From Candidatus Epulonipiscium sp. (GTDB lineage: Bacteria; Bacillota_A; Clostridia; Lachnospirales; Cellulosilyticaceae), in assembly GCA_012841565.1 (NCBI GenBank), contig DUUM01000173.1, positions 1-64,000 on the forward strand: a stretch of DNA of 64,000 bases. The letters run 5' to 3'. The position numbers and the translations under genes are program-made. Below, piece by piece: positions 63,348-64,000 of the stretch. The first letter of the stretch is position 1. Every line of letters starts with the position of its first letter. The notes beneath the pieces were generated by a model. The model was not told the origin of the DNA and made no database searches. It worked only from the letters and a program-made list of their open reading frames with translations.

Positions 63348-64000
63348 ATGTCTAAAATAATAATACCTAAGCCGGTAAAAATTGTAGACACCACTTTACG
63401 TGATGCTCATCAATCTTTACTTGCAACCAGAATGACAACTGAGTTTATGCTTCCTATAGCAGCTCAAATAGATGAAGTTGGGTTTCATGCCCTTGAAATG
63501 TGGGGAGGAGCAACATTTGACTCTTCTATCCGTTTCTTAAAAGAAGACCCTTGGGAAAGACTAAGAAAGATTCGTGACGTTGTTAAAAATACAAAATTAC
63601 AAATGTTGTTCCGTGGACAAAACATATTAGGGTATCGTCCATATGCTGATGACGTTGTAGAGTATTTTGTACAAAAAAGCGTTGCTAATGGTATTGATAT
63701 TATTCGTATCTTTGATGCCCTTAATGACCTACGTAACCTTGAAACATCTGTTAAAGCAGCAAATAAAGAAAAAGGCCATGCACAAGTTGCTATCTCATAT
63801 ACACTTAGTGAAGTACACACATTAGAGTACTGGATGGACCTTGCAAAGAGAATTGAAGATATGGGCGCAGATTCAATTTGTATTAAAGATATGGCTGGGC
63901 TTTTAGTTCCTTATGAAGCAGATCGTTTAGTATCAGCTTTAAAACAAGCAACTGATCTTCCAATAGAGCTTCACTCTCACTACACAAGTGGTGTAGCTGG
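63348..64000 (+). CDS. oadA: Oxaloacetate decarboxylase alpha / pyruvate carboxylase B-type carboxyltransferase, 5' part
   Basis: The first 217 residues are visible; the gene runs past the window end. TIM-barrel carboxyltransferase: KIVDTTLRDAHQSLLATRM with the metal Asp, EMWGGATFDSSIRFLKEDPWERL, IRIFDALNDLRNL, the lysine in CIKDMAGLL, and the metal HSH in LHSHYTSG. It moves carboxyl between oxaloacetate/pyruvate and biotin. Found together with mmdA it could give a transcarboxylase-like complex. AAAGGAGG lies 8 nt before the ATG. Confidence 0.93.
   Translation, partial: MSKIIIPKPVKIVDTTLRDAHQSLLATRMTTEFMLPIAAQIDEVGFHALEMWGGATFDSSIRFLKEDPWERLRKIRDVVKNTKLQMLFRGQNILGYRPYADDVVEYFVQKSVANGIDIIRIFDALNDLRNLETSVKAANKEKGHAQVAISYTLSEVHTLEYWMDLAKRIEDMGADSICIKDMAGLLVPYEADRLVSALKQATDLPIELHSHYTSGVA

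Overview
The window is a chromosomal segment from a low-GC, endospore-forming clostridium. Evidence: AT-rich codon use, strong AGGAGG-type ribosome binding sites, spoIVA and spoIIM, PyrR and T-box attenuation, a GAAC-N4-GTTC SOS box before recA, and gene neighbourhoods shared with Clostridia and Bacillus. I place it in Clostridia (Lachnospirales-like) by inference only. I found no rRNA, tRNA, CRISPR array, prophage or transposase.

Layout. 3-4945: end of a DUF512 protein, der-plsY-gpsA and spoIVA. 5100-11915: a division and envelope cluster (HlyD-like protein, yggS, sepF, ylmH, divIVA, aroB, lspA, rluD). 11936-13864: a PyrR attenuator with pyrR and uraA. 14006-18969: cinA, SOS-controlled recA, recX and rny. 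19152-20348: an aminotransferase. 20379-26536: a tryptophan operon trpE-D-C-F-B-A, without trpG, behind a T-box leader carrying two successive antiterminator/terminator modules. 26605-28011 (minus): an SPFH protein and its NfeD partner. 28189-34551: proC, a NUDIX hydrolase, spoIIM, deoB, a purine nucleoside phosphorylase, an MscS channel and cheV. 34557-37952: a second Trp T-box and a TrpXYZ-type transporter. 38051-39306: a yybP-ykoY (Mn2+) riboswitch whose apparent target is a 40-codon remnant of a CaCA exchanger, then thyA.

39677-53280 is a sulfur region. A cysteine/cystine-type ABC transporter on the minus strand faces a sulfate operon: sulfate binding protein, cysT, cysW, cysA, an AprAB-type APS reductase, cysD, cysN and a siroheme sulfite reductase. 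An Rrf2 regulator closes the region. The same ACATATATG palindrome lies at the start of all three transcription units, which suggests a local cysteine regulon.

53607-64000: an A-type flavodiiron protein, two D-Ala-D-Ala carboxypeptidases flanking scpA-scpB, rluB, and a biotin-dependent, Na+-translocating decarboxylase operon (mmdA, OadG-like, biotin carrier, OadB-like, and an alpha-type carboxyltransferase cut by the window end).

Signals not explained by ordinary annotation: a family of extragenic hairpin elements (two full copies with compensatory changes in both stems, one short derivative); the tandem trp leader, whose first T-box bulge reads UGGCAUA; the riboswitch controlling a decayed gene; and three genes (cheV, recX, rny) whose Shine-Dalgarno sequence overlaps the only ordinary start codon while an ATA or ATT codon sits at the proper distance.
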